Source of the DNA: a virus
DNA length: 64,000 nucleotides
IMG/VR virus record: IMGVR_UViG_3300027710_000011
Span: 1-64,000 of that record
Reading direction: 5' to 3' (one strand)
Shown here: piece by piece, positions 8,332 to 18,021 of the stretch
How the letters are laid out: each line of letters begins with the position of its first letter
How positions within the stretch are numbered: the first letter of the stretch is position 1
Notes under the pieces: generated by a model
What the model saw: only the letters and a program-made list of their open reading frames with translations
What the model was told of the DNA's origin: nothing
Database searches by the model: none
Position numbers and translations under genes: made by a program

Positions 8332-10809
8332 ATGCGAATTGTTTCCATTGAGCTGAACGGATTCAGACGAATGGCGCTCAACGGCATCAAGCATTTCAAG
8401 CTTAAACCTACAGCACGTGTTCAACTGATCCTAGGTGCGAACGGTAGTGGCAAATCGTCACTGATTGCCGAACTTACACCGTTGCCAGCCATACCGGCGA
8501 ACTACACCAAAGATGGTTCAAAAATCATAATCATTGAGCAAGCTGGTGATAATTATATTTTAACCAGTAATTTTGCTTCGAACCAGAAGCACTCCTTCAT
8601 TAAGAATGATGAAGAGCTCAATGATGGTGGAACTGCTTCAGTGCAGAAAGAATTAGTTAAGTCCACTTTCGGTATCACACAAGAATCACACGACGTCTGC
8701 ACAGGCGTTGAACGATTCAGCACAATGAGTCCTTCTCGTAAGCGAGAGATCCTCACTGAGCTTTGTGATAACGACTACGATTACGCGCTCAGAGTCTTTG
8801 CTAAATCCAAAGAATACCTGCGTGATACAACCGGTGCTTTGAAGATGGCTAAGAAGCGTTTGGTGTCAGAGACATCAAAGCTTGTTAGTCCCGAATCCAT
8901 TCAAGCCATCGAAAATGAAATCACTGCTTTGATTGCAGAGATCGATGTCTTGTATCGGAACCGTGTATCTAACTCAAGAACTCAACGCGAGATCGAAGAC
9001 GAACGCGAGAACATTGAGATTGAATTGATTCGTGCTTCCAACAAAGTGCTGTCGTTCAAATTCCCGAATGAGCGCGCCTTCACACCAGAAGAGATCAAGA
9101 GCCAGATCGACATCAGTCGTCAAGAAGTCGCTAGTCTCAATACACGTATCGAGATTGCTACGAGAGAGCACGTGGAATTGAAGAAAAGCCACGAAGTGTT
9201 CTTGAAAACAGGCAATTCAAGCGCCGAGAGTTTGAGGACACAGATCAAAGAGCTCAAGGACAGGCGTAACGGGCTCTTAAGCACGAGAAAACTAGGTCTT
9301 GAGTTCTCGGGTGCTGAAACTGCTAAAACGGCCTTAAACGCCATTTTAGACAATCTCCAGATTGTGCTGGTGGAATTCCCTGAGAATAGTGAGCGAGGAC
9401 TCAGTCAACTGAAGTTGCAAGAATGGCGACAAAAGGTTGATGACGTTAAGCAAGCTGTCATCAAGATCGATACCCAGCTTGAACAACTTGGGCATCAGAA
9501 GTTCCACATGGAAAATCTGCTCAAGGGAGATGAGACTCAATGTCCTAAGTGCACGCACAGATGGCATCCGGGGTACAGCAAGTCTGCACACGACATGGTC
9601 TTGCAATTGATCGATAAACTCGACAATCAAAAGCAAGCTCACAAGTTGGTTCTGACTGAAGCTGAAGACAACGTTCGCAGGAATGAACAGTACGGCGTCT
9701 CGATGAGAGACTACATGCGCATGGTGCGCGCCACGCCAGTACTAGAGCCTTTCTGGTCTCACCTGCGTGACAATGACATTATCCATACTTACCCTCGACA
9801 AGCAGCAATCAAGCTGGAGCAACTCCAACGAGATATCGAACTGAGTTGTCAAGCAGTTGAGGTGGATAAAGAAATTGATCGCATTACTGACCTACTTGAT
9901 CTGGCTTTGAAAACGAGTGACAGTTCTATGGCGGCTGTGACTGAAAAGCTGGAAGAAGTAGAGAACAATCTGGGTTCATTGACGAATCAATTAACTCGGA
10001 CTCAGAACGGCATTCAGCAAGATCAGTTGTGGTTGTCTAAGACCACAGAGTTTCTCGCTAATGAAGAGAAGGTGCGCCAGTATTCTCTTCGTTTGAAAGC
10101 AGCGACCGATGAGATGATTGTTACGATTCGTAATGACATTATCAACGATTGCTTGCGAGAGCTTCAGATCGAATTGGCTAAGCGTCAATCCTTGCTCAGC
10201 GACTTCCGCATGCAGCAAGGCATTGTGGACGACATTGCTAAACAAGTTGGTTTCTTGGAAGAGCAGGAAACCGTCGCTCGTTTGGTGATGAACGAATTGT
10301 CCCCAACAGACGGATTGATTGCTGAAGGACTCTTGGGATTCATTCGCAGCTTTGTGCGAAAGATGAACATCGTCATTCGCAAGATCTGGACCTATCGTCT
10401 TGAAGTTCAGGACTGTAGTGTTGGCGACGGCGATACTGCTGAGCTGGATTACAAGTTCCCTCTTCTTGTCAGCAGTGAAGAAAACATTGTCCCAGATGTC
10501 AAGCTTGCATCAGTAGGCCAGCGTGAAGTCGTAGACATGGCTTTCCGTATTGTGGCTACCAGTTACTACGGATTGAATGATGCACCTTTGAGTCTTGATG
10601 AATTTTCAGCAAGCTTTGATAAGGAACATCGTACAGCCGCAGTGAGCGCCATCAAAGCGATCTTGGAACAGCTCTCGTTCTCACAGTTGTTCTTGGTGAG
10701 TCATTACGAAGAACAACACGGCGCATTCCCCGGTGCGCAGCGTTGTATCCTGACGAAGAATCAAACACTTCAGATGGAGAGCGATAACGAACACGTCGTT
10801 ATTCAATAA
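8332..10809 (+). CDS. SbcC/T4 gp46-like recombination ATPase (825 aa)
   Basis: This is an SMC/Rad50-type protein. Walker A is LGANGSGKSS (about 34-43). A long coiled coil is broken by a zinc hook CPKC (about 404-407, CPKCTHRWH). A second coiled coil follows, then an ABC-type C-terminal head with a signature-like VGQREVVDMAF and Walker B LSLDEFSASFD (Asp about 756), and a final VSHYEEQ. With its nuclease partner (SbcD/gp47) this family resects DNA ends in recombination-dependent replication or degrades host DNA. The partner gene is not adjacent and is not seen in this window. The gene is isolated within tail genes, flanked by the divergent spike and a hairpin terminator. Confidence 0.88.
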   Translation: MRIVSIELNGFRRMALNGIKHFKLKPTARVQLILGANGSGKSSLIAELTPLPAIPANYTKDGSKIIIIEQAGDNYILTSNFASNQKHSFIKNDEELNDGGTASVQKELVKSTFGITQESHDVCTGVERFSTMSPSRKREILTELCDNDYDYALRVFAKSKEYLRDTTGALKMAKKRLVSETSKLVSPESIQAIENEITALIAEIDVLYRNRVSNSRTQREIEDERENIEIELIRASNKVLSFKFPNERAFTPEEIKSQIDISRQEVASLNTRIEIATREHVELKKSHEVFLKTGNSSAESLRTQIKELKDRRNGLLSTRKLGLEFSGAETAKTALNAILDNLQIVLVEFPENSERGLSQLKLQEWRQKVDDVKQAVIKIDTQLEQLGHQKFHMENLLKGDETQCPKCTHRWHPGYSKSAHDMVLQLIDKLDNQKQAHKLVLTEAEDNVRRNEQYGVSMRDYMRMVRATPVLEPFWSHLRDNDIIHTYPRQAAIKLEQLQRDIELSCQAVEVDKEIDRITDLLDLALKTSDSSMAAVTEKLEEVENNLGSLTNQLTRTQNGIQQDQLWLSKTTEFLANEEKVRQYSLRLKAATDEMIVTIRNDIINDCLRELQIELAKRQSLLSDFRMQQGIVDDIAKQVGFLEEQETVARLVMNELSPTDGLIAEGLLGFIRSFVRKMNIVIRKIWTYRLEVQDCSVGDGDTAELDYKFPLLVSSEENIVPDVKLASVGQREVVDMAFRIVATSYYGLNDAPLSLDEFSASFDKEHRTAAVSAIKAILEQLSFSQLFLVSHYEEQHGAFPGAQRCILTKNQTLQMESDNEHVVIQ

Positions 10810-10821
10810 AGCAGCATAAAG

Positions 10822-10856
10822 GCCAGTGACGGACAACCGTCACTGGCTCTATGCCG
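10822..10856. terminator. Bidirectional terminator
   Basis: GCCAGTGACGG (10822-10832) pairs with CCGTCACTGGC (10837-10847), with GCATAAA before and CTATGCCGTC after. It separates the plus SbcC-like gene from the convergent minus lectin gene. Confidence 0.8.
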
Positions 10857-11681
10857 TCAGTAACCTGAAGCAGAGTTTCTGACCATGATCATGGCGTGCA
10901 GCGTACCGCCGTATTTAGTGCTGGCGCCGTCCGTTTGCTTGAATTCTCCGGTACTTTGATCAAAAGTATCGAATACCCAAGGACCGGCGCCCTCCCAATG
11001 CGTATCGCTATTGATGTAAGTCGTCGCCATGCCGTTAGCATGAAGTCCGTATCCAAGAGAGCCGTTGCCGTTCACAACGTCACGCATGAAGTAGTTCATG
11101 TAACTAACATCTTGCATCGCTCCAACGTATCCTTGCATCCACGGTAGACCGGATACGTTGTAAATGCTCAATGTGGCTTTCATCGTGGCTGAAGAAAGCC
11201 AAGGCGTTGCGTTTGAATTGAACAACGTGTCGTAACCGTTAGCTCCAAGCGCCGTGTAGATGCCGAATCGTTTATAGATGAAAGGCCCCCACTCGTTGGT
11301 ATTGACATTCTTTCGATTTCCGACTAGGAACTCTGTGAACTTGTGTCCAGCATCATGCCAATGCCGCCAGCCAATAGAGTACGCTTGTGTGAAACCGGTT
11401 AGTGTGCCAGTTTCATAAGCGTACCAACCCCAAGGTGTGGTATTGGGATCACTGCGCGGATCAGTCCGAGCAACGAGCATCCAGCCGCCACCGTCAGTAG
11501 TCATATCGCAATAGGCTTGTGTCGTTCCGTCTCTGGCAGTGCCTTTGACGTAATAGATGCCATCCGTTTTGCGATAGCCCATCATGCAAACTTCCATGGC
11601 TCCGCGCCCAGCGGTGTAAGGACTCACACCAGTGGGAACGGGACCACGCCTGTGTCTGTTAGCGATAGAACCGATACGCAT
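10857..11681 (-). CDS. Fibrinogen-like (FReD) lectin tail protein (274 aa)
   Basis: From about residue 30 the protein shows the N-terminal signature of fibrinogen-related domains: C32, then YRKTDGIYYV, then AYCDMTTDGGGWMLVAR with C58. The two Cys are spaced as in the first disulfide of FReD lectins. Trp/Gly/Asn-rich sequence continues to the end. In animals these domains bind acetylated sugars. A few phage and bacterial proteins carry them, and here a cell-surface glycan receptor is the natural inference. The N-terminal 30 residues are basic and probably attach it to another fiber. It starts 2 bases after the 697-residue fiber, so the two are surely expressed together and may form one fiber with a lectin tip. 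Confidence 0.75.
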   Translation of the reverse strand: MRIGSIANRHRRGPVPTGVSPYTAGRGAMEVCMMGYRKTDGIYYVKGTARDGTTQAYCDMTTDGGGWMLVARTDPRSDPNTTPWGWYAYETGTLTGFTQAYSIGWRHWHDAGHKFTEFLVGNRKNVNTNEWGPFIYKRFGIYTALGANGYDTLFNSNATPWLSSATMKATLSIYNVSGLPWMQGYVGAMQDVSYMNYFMRDVVNGNGSLGYGLHANGMATTYINSDTHWEGAGPWVFDTFDQSTGEFKQTDGASTKYGGTLHAMIMVRNSASGY

Positions 11682-11683
11682 GA

Positions 11684-13777
11684 TTACACGTACGGAGTTG
11701 CGCTAGCCAGAACAATCCACGTATTGGACGTGGTACGAACCAAAGAGAACACAAACACATCAACGTTGCTCGGAGTCGCAATTGGCAACATCCCGCCAGC
11801 CCATTTAACAGTCACTGCTGTGCCGTTAATCTGAACTGCATTAGGAATGTATCCCGTTGCGCCTTGTTGCACAATCAAAGTGAGCGTCACAATTTGACCA
11901 GTGGTTACTGGAACGTTTGTGAAGTTCGGCGTGAAGTTACCAGACGGGTTCGTTGTGACCCAAGTGGAGATGGTGTTGAAGTCATAAACCACCACGCCAC
12001 TGCCGGCTACCTTATCGAGTGTTTGCTCAACCTGTCTACCCGTAGTCAATACACCAGCCACAGTCAGATGACTGTTTGCTTGAACAGGAACATACGTCGT
12101 AATCAGAGTCGAATTGGCCTGCAGATAGTTGGCGTTACCTCCAGGATTTTGCAACACCACATTTGTACCGCGAACAAACAAGTTGTTGCCGGCATCACAA
12201 CCAAGGATGTTGACCGTACCGGTGCCAAGGAAAACCGTATCACCTCGAACAGTCAAGTTCGAGTTCAGATCAACTCTTACGCCTTCAACGCTGTTGCCGC
12301 CCTTAGCCACCATAATGGCCATACCTGCATTGTTACCGTCACCGCCATGTACGGCACGATTACCAATGTAGACATTACCCCACTGCATCCCGTACCCGCC
12401 AGCAAGATTACCTGCGGTATTTCCAGACATCTGTGATGTCAGCGTACGGAACAATTGCGTGACGACTGTAGGGCCTTTGATGTCAACAACCAACTTGTCC
12501 ACGGTTTCTGGATTGGTAATCCCGATACCGAAACTACCACCAGAAAACACAGCGTGCTGCGTAAAGTTGCCTCCACCACGCAAAGCGTAACTGTCACCAA
12601 CACCGATTTGAATCTGACGATTGGAGCTGGCAATGACAGCCGGACCTGCTGTGCCCAACGAATCGCGATTACCCATCGCGATAGACGATGGACCACTCTG
12701 ACCAGTCAAGGACAGCGAACCACTGGTATCTTCACCAACGTAGTTGATGTGGAGATCACCAATAGCCGTGGCCGCTTGCACACCTCCTATCAACACTTTG
12801 CCGTTGGTTTGCAGTTGCAAAGGACGAATCCAGGCCGTCGTGTTTGCATTACCTGTCCAGAAATCCAAACCGTTCTGAGCATTCAACTGCATCCCGCTGC
12901 CGGTAAAGACCGGATTGTTGACGGGAAATATCCAGAAGCCCTTGGAAGTCTGAGCACCGTTAGAGCCAGTTCCAACAGTTGCAGTTACACCGCCGCCAAC
13001 AGAGAATCCGCCGTTGATGACGGATGCATTGTTAACGCCAGGAATAACCACAGTGCCATCGGTATTGAACCGTGCAAGAGTTTTCGTTGCGGTGCCGATA
13101 GTGGTGTTACCAGCGTAAGCGCCCAGCACCAAGTTTCCTTGGTTGGCACGAACAGCAGTATCGGCAGCAGCACTACCGGTGATGTATTCTCCAGCGGTAG
13201 AAATACCAGCAATTGCGAACGCTGCCATATTGCCACTGCTGCTTCCAGACACAAAAGCTGCTGCAACAGACTGAGAGTTTTGAATAGCTACAGCGCCAGA
13301 CAAAACAGTCAAACCGTTAAGGTCAATTTTGACACGAGACGTGAAGGTTGCAACTTGGTCCGCAGTCCCGATAGGGGCTGTGGCAAACGTGTGTGCGCCA
13401 GCTCGCTGCATGTAGAATGATGCGCCAGCACCTGTCTTGTCATACAGCATGTCGTTGCTGAAAGCACCCGCTGGAGGAGATGCGTTGTTCAGCAGGTAAG
13501 TTCGTTCATCATCCGTACCAACTGTTTGCTGGAGGATGGTTGCGCGCAGTACGCTCTGACTCACGTTCAGAACCATGCCTGAACTTGCAGGAATAATCAC
13601 CGAACCAGAAACGTTAAGTGCGCGCTTGACATTGATGGGACCAGCCGTCCCTGCATTTGGAACTTCGATGTTGAAGCCGTACTTATTCAAAAGCGTCACC
13701 GCTTTGATCAAAGACGACTCCGTCAGTTCCGGAGTTGGGTCGCCGGCCGAAGTGTCCGGTACAGCGTTTTGAGTCAT
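11684..13777 (-). CDS. Tail fiber protein (697 aa)
   Basis: A Gly/Thr/Asn-rich beta-structured fiber. The N-terminus (SAGDPTPELTESSLIKAVTLLN) matches that of the 1099-residue fiber (DAGDATPKLVRASLKDIVVAIN), suggesting a shared attachment module. The rest has repeated short strands typical of trimeric shafts. The C-terminal about 100 residues (TGQIVTLTLIVQQGATGYI) look like a small beta-sandwich cap, and there is no S74 domain. The lectin gene follows after 2 bases, and the 63-residue gene precedes it. Confidence 0.75.
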   Translation of the reverse strand: MTQNAVPDTSAGDPTPELTESSLIKAVTLLNKYGFNIEVPNAGTAGPINVKRALNVSGSVIIPASSGMVLNVSQSVLRATILQQTVGTDDERTYLLNNASPPAGAFSNDMLYDKTGAGASFYMQRAGAHTFATAPIGTADQVATFTSRVKIDLNGLTVLSGAVAIQNSQSVAAAFVSGSSSGNMAAFAIAGISTAGEYITGSAAADTAVRANQGNLVLGAYAGNTTIGTATKTLARFNTDGTVVIPGVNNASVINGGFSVGGGVTATVGTGSNGAQTSKGFWIFPVNNPVFTGSGMQLNAQNGLDFWTGNANTTAWIRPLQLQTNGKVLIGGVQAATAIGDLHINYVGEDTSGSLSLTGQSGPSSIAMGNRDSLGTAGPAVIASSNRQIQIGVGDSYALRGGGNFTQHAVFSGGSFGIGITNPETVDKLVVDIKGPTVVTQLFRTLTSQMSGNTAGNLAGGYGMQWGNVYIGNRAVHGGDGNNAGMAIMVAKGGNSVEGVRVDLNSNLTVRGDTVFLGTGTVNILGCDAGNNLFVRGTNVVLQNPGGNANYLQANSTLITTYVPVQANSHLTVAGVLTTGRQVEQTLDKVAGSGVVVYDFNTISTWVTTNPSGNFTPNFTNVPVTTGQIVTLTLIVQQGATGYIPNAVQINGTAVTVKWAGGMLPIATPSNVDVFVFSLVRTTSNTWIVLASATPYV

Positions 13778-13789
13778 GGTGAGACCTTA

Positions 13790-13981
13790 TTAGGTGATGT
13801 CCTCATTACCCAACAAGTCGCCACGTGCGGTAACTGTACCGATCACCTTGACGTTCTTGATAGTTTTGATGGAAGTAGGATCAACAGGATCCTGGATGAA
13901 GAAATCTTTGCTCTGCATTTGCGTGAGCTTTGCAACCAAAGCGGTTTGCAAACCGCCGAATGCGTCGGATACAGTAGACAT
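13790..13981 (-). CDS. Small protein of unknown function (63 aa)
   Basis: The start at 13981 is chosen because GAGGTG lies 5 bases upstream; a longer frame begins at 14041 without a ribosome site. The product (MSTVSDAFGG...) ends in a short beta-rich part (IKNVKVIGTVTARGDL). It lies between two fibers and may be a fiber accessory or connector. Confidence 0.5.
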   Translation of the reverse strand: MSTVSDAFGGLQTALVAKLTQMQSKDFFIQDPVDPTSIKTIKNVKVIGTVTARGDLLGNEDIT

Positions 13982-14043
13982 GGAAACACCTCTTTTGAAA
14001 AAGCCAGAGTACACATCATTCCCGTAAAATAAGGACGACATAA

Positions 14044-14078
14044 GCAGAGAGACCCATGCGGGTCTCTCTGCGTTTATG
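14044..14078. terminator. Terminator hairpin between fiber genes
   Basis: GCAGAGAGACCC (14044-14055) pairs with GGGTCTCTCTGC (14060-14071), flanked by TTTATGCC on the plus side and TTATGTCGTC on the minus side. It follows the 1099-residue fiber on the minus strand. Confidence 0.8.
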
Positions 14079-17000
14079 CCTTGTTATCGAGATCGCTCAA
14101 ACGTTGAAGGATTCTCTCCATCGTTTGTTTCATCGATAGCAATTCAGACTGCGTGTCTGATAACTGACGTTTTGTTTCTTGTAGTTCATCCATCAACTCT
14201 TGCTGAGACTTAACGATCAGGGGAACAAGTTTGGAGTTATCAACTCCCCACATGCCGGTGATGCCGTCAAACTCAGTGTAGTCTGGAGAACCCACATGAA
14301 CAGCCCACGGCGTAGAACCAACCAGTTCTTGCGCAATGAAACCAAACGTGCAATGTTCCCCACCGTTCTTGAAGTTAAACGATCGAACAACGATAGAGCG
14401 CAAGATGTCTTGTGCCCGAGGTGAGTCGATGATGTTTTCCTTCGCCCGCTTATCGGACGTTGTATTGAACGATGCACTGGAACCGGTGAACGTAATGGAG
14501 CCTGCCAGATTACCTGTCGTGGTACTGACCAAGCGCAAACCGTATGCTTGCGAAGTAGTCTTTGCTTGCGCGTAGAAACAATAGTCAGTTCCATTGGAGG
14601 TACTACCTATTGCTTGAACGCGGTCGACGTAATCACCAGAATTAGTGACGTGTCCACCGAAGATTGTGCAAGCATTGGGCGATATCCAAAGGCATTCGTT
14701 CCAGTTACTGTTCTTATAACTTACGACCTGCAACCCCCCGCTGTTTTCTTGCAACAGCAGATTAGTTGCATTAGTGGCATTCCCAAGCTGAATGTTCGCA
14801 CCCTGACCGATGCCGAAACTACCAGCACCAGTTCTGGAAATGATCACATCTGCATTAGAGTTAGCAGTTGTATTACCGCTAAACCACGCCAGATTGGAAC
14901 CACCACTCATTCCAATGACATTCAAACGAGCACTGGATACCGCAGTATCACCACCTACGATTACACGGCCGCCTGCTCCAGATGTCTGCAAGTACATATC
15001 CGGATTTGTCTTAGAGAGCGCGCTCTCCATCCGAATCATCGTGTAATCGTTGTTAGAGCCAACACCACTAAATCCAGGACGAGTCGTGATGTCGAAGTAG
15101 TCGGCACCGCCATTCTGAGTCGTGACCGGACCGACCTTGATCTTCAGACCAGCGTACTTCTCAGCTGTGGTGATGCACAAAGCAGTCGTCATCGCTGAAA
15201 CAGAGGACGTCGTGGAAATGATGACTTGACCGTCAGTCATCGTTGCGCCAGTACTTTCACCGTGAACATACAAGTGAGCATTAGGTCCAATGGATAGATT
15301 ACCAGCATTAGTCAACGCCATTCTCGTAGACACGAGATTAGCACCGACTGTTGTAGAACCAGTGGTTGTACTACCCCACTGGAAACTATTGGCGGCCTCT
15401 GCCCATCCGCGATACTGACCGGTCGTTCGGTTGTACGAACGCATCTGGATGAAATCCACAACGGGGTCAGGATCTACTTCAAATCCAACACCAGCAGGAA
15501 CTGTGCTGTGTGTAACGTTGAATACCGAGACTGGATTCATTGCATTCACACCGGTATTACCGTTGGACTTTACAATGAAACGACTATTCTGTCCAGCTGA
15601 CCCAGTAGCACCTGGAGCCAGAATAATCGAAGACGGAGTGTTTGTATCCGTCCAATCCTGTTCAGCCTGTATTGTAATTTGTCCCGCAGCTACGTATTGT
15701 GTTCCAGTGTAACCGTGAACATTGAAGAAAGCAAGCGCGTTAGTCGCCAGAATCTTGGTAGGAACAGCAAACGTACCGTTAGCGCGCCGGCCAGTGAAAC
15801 CACCGTATTCGCCAAACGCATCCATCATGACGCGAATGCGCTCGCCGTCATTGCCAATAGCGTGAACGCGATGAGTAGGATTTACCGTGTTGATACCGAA
15901 CATTCCACCAGGAATCAGACAAGCGCCAACGGCCGAAGGAAGACCGTCTGCGTTTGTACCTGCTCTGAAGATCAACTTTCCTGGATTAACTGCTGAACCA
16001 CCGCCGACAAAATCAATCTGCCCACCACGCGCTCCACCGGCAGCTTGTGCCGCGCCCCCTGAGATAGAGATCGTACCGCCTGATGATCCAAAAACCAATG
16101 CAGGTACAGTCGATGGAGTATTGGATTGCAAGTAGATCACACCTTCGCCAGACGGATACGTGTTACCGCCAACCATGGTCAAGCGCGCTGAATCACTAGC
16201 TGTGCCAATCAATACGTTTTGCTGATTGGTAATGCGTACCGCCGGCACATATTGCACAGAGTTCACTTTGGCCGTGGAGAAAATCAATTCACCTGGTGTT
16301 GAAGTAGAGGTTTGAACACCTGAAGCTCTGGCCTCAATCCCAGCAAGATTAGTGTTTAAGTCCGTACCATTACCAGCGCAGAACTGAATCGCACCAACGA
16401 TATCCTGATCTTGAAGAAGAATATTAGAACCAATACCTGTTCCCCTACTCTTACCTAGCGCCAACACTGCGGCATGTATGTCATCAGAGTTACGAACAAT
16501 CGCCAATGAAGCTTGATTGTTAGCATTCTCAATATGCACAAGACGAGTAGCGCCACCAACCGATCTCGATTTACCACCAAATGTCATCCCTGCATTCGAC
16601 AGAGAGAACAACTCGTTATAAGTCAAGTTGTTGCGCGCAGTTGCAGCGGCTGCAAAAGAAAACGACAAACGACCTTGACCGCCTACGTTTAGATCGTGAG
16701 AGATTCTCCAGGACGAAACGTTTGTCGCATTGGCTTGCGAGTTCAGCTCCAGTTTAGCGCCGCTGGCAGCATTGAAAGCGCCGAGGAAAGCACCCTCGAA
16801 GTTCGTTGTGTTTGAAGCAACGTAGATTTCATTGATAGTCGAAGATCCAACTTCACCGATATTCAAGTTAGCTTGGAGAATGCTGTTCTCACCCAAACCT
16901 ACTTGACCCGTGGTATTGATCTTCAAGGCTGTTCGCTGAGTACTGGCATTCAGTACCTTAAGACGCCACAGACCTTGTGGTTGATACCACGACTGTTGAA

Positions 17001-17373
17001 CAGAAGGTGTGATCGTATTCGACCCGTCCCAGAAGTTGATACCACTCAGAGCACTGGCTGTTGTAAAATTGAGAAAAGCTGCACCGGATGTGCTCTCAAT
17101 CAAAACGCTGGAGTTACTGCTATTGTCGCCAGTGGCACTGGTGTTAGAGACACGGATGTTGCGTCCGACGGCGCTGTAAGCCAGTGGCACATTACCGAGG
17201 GATAGATTTCCATCGGCTTCGAGTTGAAGCGCATCAGGCGCAATCAGAAGGTCAGGGGTCTTGAACGTGTATGAGATTCGATTGATCGCTACAACGATAT
17301 CTTTCAAAGATGCACGTACAAGCTTAGGCGTTGCATCGCCAGCATCAAGCTGGTCGGTAGGAATATTGGGCAT
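14074..17373 (-). CDS. Long tail fiber with C-terminal S74 chaperone domain (1099 aa)
   Basis: The N-terminal module (DAGDATPKLVRASLKDIVVAIN) is shared with the 697-residue fiber. A long shaft of Asn/Gly/Ser-rich beta repeats follows. The C-terminus is an S74 intramolecular chaperone with TTSDKRAKENI (Ser about 973), then FGFIAQELV and a final coiled coil (QQELMDELQETKRQLSDTQSE) that trimerises the domain. Self-cleavage before the Ser is expected from the family. The terminator at 14044 closes the unit. Receptor unknown. Confidence 0.85.
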   Translation of the reverse strand: MPNIPTDQLDAGDATPKLVRASLKDIVVAINRISYTFKTPDLLIAPDALQLEADGNLSLGNVPLAYSAVGRNIRVSNTSATGDNSSNSSVLIESTSGAAFLNFTTASALSGINFWDGSNTITPSVQQSWYQPQGLWRLKVLNASTQRTALKINTTGQVGLGENSILQANLNIGEVGSSTINEIYVASNTTNFEGAFLGAFNAASGAKLELNSQANATNVSSWRISHDLNVGGQGRLSFSFAAAATARNNLTYNELFSLSNAGMTFGGKSRSVGGATRLVHIENANNQASLAIVRNSDDIHAAVLALGKSRGTGIGSNILLQDQDIVGAIQFCAGNGTDLNTNLAGIEARASGVQTSTSTPGELIFSTAKVNSVQYVPAVRITNQQNVLIGTASDSARLTMVGGNTYPSGEGVIYLQSNTPSTVPALVFGSSGGTISISGGAAQAAGGARGGQIDFVGGGSAVNPGKLIFRAGTNADGLPSAVGACLIPGGMFGINTVNPTHRVHAIGNDGERIRVMMDAFGEYGGFTGRRANGTFAVPTKILATNALAFFNVHGYTGTQYVAAGQITIQAEQDWTDTNTPSSIILAPGATGSAGQNSRFIVKSNGNTGVNAMNPVSVFNVTHSTVPAGVGFEVDPDPVVDFIQMRSYNRTTGQYRGWAEAANSFQWGSTTTGSTTVGANLVSTRMALTNAGNLSIGPNAHLYVHGESTGATMTDGQVIISTTSSVSAMTTALCITTAEKYAGLKIKVGPVTTQNGGADYFDITTRPGFSGVGSNNDYTMIRMESALSKTNPDMYLQTSGAGGRVIVGGDTAVSSARLNVIGMSGGSNLAWFSGNTTANSNADVIISRTGAGSFGIGQGANIQLGNATNATNLLLQENSGGLQVVSYKNSNWNECLWISPNACTIFGGHVTNSGDYVDRVQAIGSTSNGTDYCFYAQAKTTSQAYGLRLVSTTTGNLAGSITFTGSSASFNTTSDKRAKENIIDSPRAQDILRSIVVRSFNFKNGGEHCTFGFIAQELVGSTPWAVHVGSPDYTEFDGITGMWGVDNSKLVPLIVKSQQELMDELQETKRQLSDTQSELLSMKQTMERILQRLSDLDNKA

Positions 17374-17418
17374 GTGTTTTCATCCTGCATTAACGTGATC
17401 CAAAGGATTTCGCGTAAT

Positions 17419-17454
17419 AAATGGAAGTGGGAAACCCCACTTCCATTTATGCGC
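17419..17454. terminator. Terminator hairpin
   Basis: AAATGGAAGTGGG (17419-17431) pairs with CCCACTTCCATTT (17436-17448), with TAATAAA before and TTTATGCGCTGTC after. It follows the minus gene ending at 17459. Confidence 0.85.
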
Positions 17455-17458
17455 TGTC

Positions 17459-18019
17459 TTACACGCCGCCGTATTGCAGGAAGCCGGGCAAGAATGGCTT
17501 TGGAACCAACTTGAAGAAGTTGGGATCTGGAGGGTTGTACCCGACAGCAACATCGCCAGTCCAAATATAGGAATTTGGATTAGCACGCAGTACGAACTGA
17601 ACCGCGTCTGGATCGCTGAACTCGTAATCAACAATGTCTTCCGGCCGCAGAGGAAACGGAAGATGCGGGTTGATCTGCGGGAGCATCTCCACCATCATGA
17701 ACGGGAACTTGGTGATATTCAGAGGAGGTAATTCAACATCCTCGAAGTATTCAGCAAATGACCGACGACGATACACGAAGCCAGTCATGCTGGCCAAATG
17801 GTAGTTGTAGTCCGCATCAATCTTGAAAGGCACGAACGTATTGTGATCGTACAGATTGTCAGGCCTCGTATCCAATTCCGTCGGAAGACCATACTTGATC
17901 TTGTCTTCAGGAATACGAAGCTTGTTGGTCTCGTAGATCAGATCGGTCAGCAGTTCGATGTTGGTCTTACCGATGTCGTTCTCATCGATGATCACACATC
18001 CGTTACAATGTAAGTGCAT
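17459..18019 (-). CDS. Probable virion structural protein (186 aa)
   Basis: Not recognised with certainty. It is a soluble, acidic, Pro-rich protein (LPPLNITKFPFMMVEM, PKPFLPGFLQYGG) with no membrane segment. It starts 2 bases after the 417-residue gene and ends at a terminator hairpin, so the two form one unit. Lying inside the fiber block, it is probably a baseplate or tail component. Confidence 0.55.
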   Translation of the reverse strand: MHLHCNGCVIIDENDIGKTNIELLTDLIYETNKLRIPEDKIKYGLPTELDTRPDNLYDHNTFVPFKIDADYNYHLASMTGFVYRRRSFAEYFEDVELPPLNITKFPFMMVEMLPQINPHLPFPLRPEDIVDYEFSDPDAVQFVLRANPNSYIWTGDVAVGYNPPDPNFFKLVPKPFLPGFLQYGGV

Positions 18020-18021
18020 GC

